This document shows positions 62,426-64,000 of a stretch of 64,000 nucleotides of DNA, in pieces; within the stretch, counting starts at the first letter, position 1, and each line of letters starts with the position of its first letter. Made by a program: the position numbers and the translations under genes. The notes below the pieces were generated by a model. It was not told where the DNA came from. It searched no databases and saw only the letters and a program-made list of their open reading frames with translations. Source of the stretch: Dallia pectoralis (Eukaryota; Chordata; Actinopteri; Esociformes; Umbridae); the NCBI GenBank assembly GCA_029465975.1, contig CM055728.1, positions 21,429,133 to 21,493,132 on the forward strand, in the 5' to 3' direction.

Positions 62426-63710
62426 AAAGTTGCTCTGTTTAAGTGTGTTTGCTGGATTATTTATATGTCATGTATGTTTGAAACTAATGGCAAAGAGACT
62501 GAGCACTAAAAAAGATCCACATGAATATTTCCGAACCTGAATCTTCCGTGCTCAATAGTCCAACATTATTGGCCAAAAGAGCAGCATTGCACAGCGGCAT
62601 ATTAATGCAGTAGACAGGTCAATTTGGAGTACTATGGGAACTGTTTTTTGTGATTAACAAGTGTATCAACCATGAGTTTAGTGGAGTCAGACATGGCAAT
62701 GTGGTTGCCTGGATATTTAGTATGTTAATATTTGCTCTTTGGGCAGTGTCTCTTTGGCATGACAGGAATTTCAAGAGGAATTGTAACGATTAGAACAGTG
62801 GTTTCTCAAACTATTTTTTCCGTCAAGGACCCCCAAGAGATAATGGCCTGCTTTGGTTTGTGCTATGTTCACGTGCTATCTGCACAGGTCAGACTGGTCT
62901 CCTAATTAAGTGTACTTGGGGGTCTGCCCATCTGCCGTCTAAAGTCATCATTTGTTATGAGATATATAATTTGCTTTGTGCACTCATAAAGGCCTTAAGT
63001 ACCTAACATAGAGAAGAAACATGCATTCAAAATTATACCAAACATTTGTTTTTGTAGGTAAAAACCAACCACTTTTTAATAGTATAAGAAATACAAAGAT
63101 TATTTAGCTGAACCAGTGGGACCCCCTTGACGATCCAAGAATCAAAACCCACGTATTCGATTACATTGTTTACTTGTACAGAGATGTAACCATGCCAAAT
63201 TGCCTTAACTTTAGGATTTGTTTTGCTATCCTTTTTTGGTTTATAGAGCCGGGTGCCCTGTAGTGCAGGTAGTTTTAAAAGTAAACATTTGTTTTACTTG
63301 CTTACAATATTCATTTTAAGACAATATTCTAACTTGCTGTGATGTCTCTGACATAGTTCATAAATCATTGTGGGCATGAAATGAAGTGATTAGTAAGCAA
63401 AACATTGTACATTACCATGTAGCAAAAGCTGAAAGGCACTTGTGCTATTTCTACCCTTTTATCGTCATTAATGAATGGCTTTATAATAATGGGCAGGGCT
63501 GGGGAACTCGCAGCAGCTCCCCTTATTGGAATAGCTGAATACACACAATGTGTCAGATATTTAATGGTGCAATTTGTTTAGCCTTTATTTGTCACTGAAT
63601 TGCATAGTATTATTATTAGTAGTAATAATTTAATGTTTGCCTTTTTCAATTAAGAAGATAACAAACCAAAGACAATGTTAGGGGATAATCGAAATCATCC
63701 GAAACAAATA
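62426..63710. other. Intronic non-coding stretch, possible hAT-type fragment
   Basis: At 62803-62842, CAGTGGTTTCTCAAACTATT followed by TCCGTCAAGGACCCCC resembles the end of a common hAT MITE (CAGTGGTTCTCAAAC type). A reverse GACCCCCTTGACGATCC at 63120-63136 could be its partner, but no target duplication is clear. Otherwise nothing is recognised. Confidence 0.4.
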
Positions 63711-64000
63711 GCCGGCACAAATGTTAACACCAAACAGAGGAAATGAAATGAAAAAGTAATATGATGTATATTTTCCCCACTAAAACATTTGTATGTATTG
63801 TGTCAGCCGGCACAAATGTTAACACCAAACAGAGGAAATGAAATGAAAAAGTAATATGATGTATATTTTCCCCACTAAAACATTTGTATGTATTGTGTCA
63901 GCCGGCACAAATGCTAATACCAAAAAGAGGAAATGAAATGAAAAAGTAATATGATATATATTTTCCCCACTAAAACATTTGTATGTGTTGTGGCAGCTTG
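63711..64000. repeat. 95-bp tandem repeat, three copies, reaching the window edge
   Basis: Copies start at 63711, 63806 and 63901 (GCCGGCACAAATG) with spacing exactly 95 bp. The first two are nearly identical over most of the unit; the third has a few substitutions (GCTAATACCAAAAAG). The array may continue beyond the window. Confidence 0.95.

Noticed and set aside
1..64000. Search for a new multi-gene system, endogenous virus or RNA gene
   Set aside because: Apart from one receptor exon and transposase remnants, no protein family was recognisable on either strand, so no such system is claimed.

Overview
The window looks like teleost fish nuclear DNA. It is intron-rich, AT-leaning and almost gene-free, with Tc1/mariner and hAT elements, fish-type SINE/LINE tails and many minisatellites. 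A pike- or salmonid-like fish is my guess from the repeat styles; the sequence does not settle the species.

Only one host coding segment can be supported: a 217-bp exon at 46871-47087 (+ strand), flanked by good splice sites. It encodes 72 codons of the ligand-binding domain of a group III metabotropic glutamate receptor, closest by eye to grm4. Sequence downstream of the exon is intron. Upstream sequence is intron or 5' flank, because no other grm exon is visible in about 46.9 kb before it or 16.9 kb after it.

Tandem repeats dominate. About 14 minisatellite-scale arrays cover roughly 13.7 kb (about a fifth of the window). They are: a GACA/GGTAGGGA array of 18-26 bp units at 2.9-7.5 kb; 16 bp at 11.0 kb; 20 bp at 15.7 kb; 19 bp at 26.8 kb; 25 bp at 30.3 kb; 20/40 bp at 32.6 kb; GTGTGGT-type at 33.6-35.3 kb; compound (TG)n at 37.4 kb; 21 bp at 38.1 kb; 21 bp at 42.7 kb; 12 bp at 53.9 kb; about 37 bp at 57.2 kb; 33 bp at 59.4-62.4 kb; and 95 bp at the right edge. 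Several show higher-order structure with exact multiples of the monomer. Their very long open frames (up to about 1,600 codons) are by-products of stop-free repeat units, not genes.

Mobile DNA: a Tc1-like transposon at 49697-51343 has 221-bp inverted repeats that look identical and a transposase broken by one frameshift and one nonsense codon. A non-autonomous hAT-like element (61283-62291, 8-bp target duplication) sits inside the 33-bp array. A 203-bp hAT-type MITE lies at 31020-31222. Older Tc1-like debris is at 8.0, 27.3, 40.8-41.6 and 55.7 kb. I see no new enzyme system, operon, CRISPR array, RNA gene or virus. The unusual biology here is the repeat architecture around a neuronal receptor exon.
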